14,948 bases of DNA from JAYZBC01 sp036339375 (GTDB taxonomy: Bacteria > Pseudomonadota > Alphaproteobacteria > MPNO01 > UBA2964), in assembly GCA_036339375.1 (NCBI GenBank), contig JAYZBC010000052.1, forward strand, positions 1 through 14,948, written 5' to 3'. Position numbers and translations under genes: made by a program. How positions within the stretch are numbered: the first letter of the stretch is position 1; every line of letters starts with the position of its first letter. This document shows, piece after piece, positions 14,420-14,948 of this stretch. Under the pieces are notes generated by a model. The model did not search any database. It worked only from the letters and a program-made list of their open reading frames with translations, and was not told the origin of the DNA.

Positions 14420-14582
14420 TGGGCCTCCTGCTTTATATGTTAAGCGGCAGAGGGTAAAGGATGCAAATACCTTCTTCCTTTTAGTTTATTCATAAGTTAG
14501 AGATAATACCTGTTTTCATATTTTCACGACATTTACAAAATGTTTCGTCTGGTGGTTACTTTTAAATAGGAAATTGAAAAAG

Positions 14583-14948
14583 ATGAAGAATCTTGTTCTT
14601 GAAAACACGGCACCTTTTCAGGGTTTATGTGAACTGGTTGCTGATCGTGAGGGATTGTTCGAAAAAGAAGGGCTAAAGGTCGAATGGGTATTCGCACAGG
14701 ACACGGATTTTGACCGCAAAGTTCACCTAGACATTCGGGATCCGCAAGAAGCAGACCCTCATTCGAGCCACGGTTTGTTATTTGAGCAAGGCAAGGCGGA
14801 TATGTACAACGCCTGTGAATGGGGTAATTACTGTCGTGTCCAGGATACCAGCGTCCAGGCAGGTAGGCAGATAGGCCGTCGCTCCATTGTGACTTACGCA
14901 GCCCTTGTTGTACGTCCTGGTTCTCCCGTTTACACCCCACAGCAGCTT
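14583..14948 (+). CDS. NMT1-type substrate-binding protein, N-terminal part (3' end outside window)
   Basis: First 122 codons of a type 2 periplasmic-binding-fold protein of the NMT1/SsuA group; the frame is open through the last base. The family pattern is ELVADREGLFEKEGLKVEW (residues 18-36), then KADMYNACEWGNY (about 78-90), the site where such proteins begin to contact ligand. AGGAAA at 14568-14573 precedes the ATG by 9 bases. The frame is open upstream only to a TAA at 14493-14495, and between them no ATG or GTG exists, so no signal peptide can be added. This is the second signal-less binding protein of the window after 736-1659, with which it shares the EGLF/FKEEGL-V motif. It is transcribed divergently from the hydrolase-Rid-LLM set. 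A - strand frame overlapping it is a shadow. Confidence 0.82.
   Translation, partial: MKNLVLENTAPFQGLCELVADREGLFEKEGLKVEWVFAQDTDFDRKVHLDIRDPQEADPHSSHGLLFEQGKADMYNACEWGNYCRVQDTSVQAGRQIGRRSIVTYAALVVRPGSPVYTPQQL

Noticed and set aside
14533..14940. A - strand frame over the right edge
   Set aside because: It is the shadow of the + strand binding-protein gene, which matches a known fold, has a ribosome binding site and is open to the window end.
1..14948. Mobile element, prophage or CRISPR content
   Set aside because: No transposase, integrase, direct-repeat array, phage gene or tRNA-linked attachment site was seen. The only clear tandem repeat is inside a coding region.

Overview
The window is an AT-rich stretch of bacterial chromosome holding sixteen protein genes, two of them cut by the window edges. 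I see no tRNA, rRNA, CRISPR array, transposase or phage gene. The gene content (TauD/TfdA dioxygenase, Baeyer-Villiger monooxygenase, amidohydrolase-2, LLM flavin monooxygenase, NMT1-type binding proteins) is typical of the catabolic accessory parts of marine or environmental Proteobacteria. The hypothetical protein at 1860-2372, the MazG-like protein and the LsrF homologue look most like alphaproteobacterial (Rhodospirillales-like) versions. That placement is an inference from remembered family appearance, not from a search.

Layout. 1-7218 is a run of seven + strand genes: the C-terminal part of a 2-oxoglutarate dioxygenase, a binding protein with no signal peptide, an acidic repeat protein, a type I Baeyer-Villiger monooxygenase (GTG start), a HEPN-like protein, a kynurenine-formamidase-like alpha/beta hydrolase (TTG start), and a MetE-C-type zinc methyltransferase. 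A lone - strand gene (7274-8101) encodes a membrane-anchored coiled-coil protein of unknown function. Next come an amidohydrolase-2 enzyme (+), then a MazG-like pyrophosphohydrolase and an LsrF-type thiolase/aldolase (both -), the latter divergent from a YciI-like protein (+). From 14310 back to 11317 a - strand set encodes an alpha/beta hydrolase with a helical cap, a RidA-family protein lacking the catalytic arginine, and a RutA-like LLM monooxygenase. Divergent from it is the first 122 codons of a second binding protein without a signal peptide.

How they may work together (inference). The BVMO and the + strand hydrolase could act in sequence (ketone to ester or lactone to acid plus alcohol). 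The - strand hydrolase/Rid/LLM set shares three enzyme classes with the Rut pyrimidine pathway but lacks RutB, RutE, RutF and RutG, so it may open a different N-containing or cyclic substrate. A perfect 9-bp inverted repeat lies between this set and the divergent binding-protein gene and is a good candidate shared operator. Genes are separated by roughly 50 to 250 bp without overlaps, so many are probably transcribed singly or in small units. No gap exceeds 300 bp.
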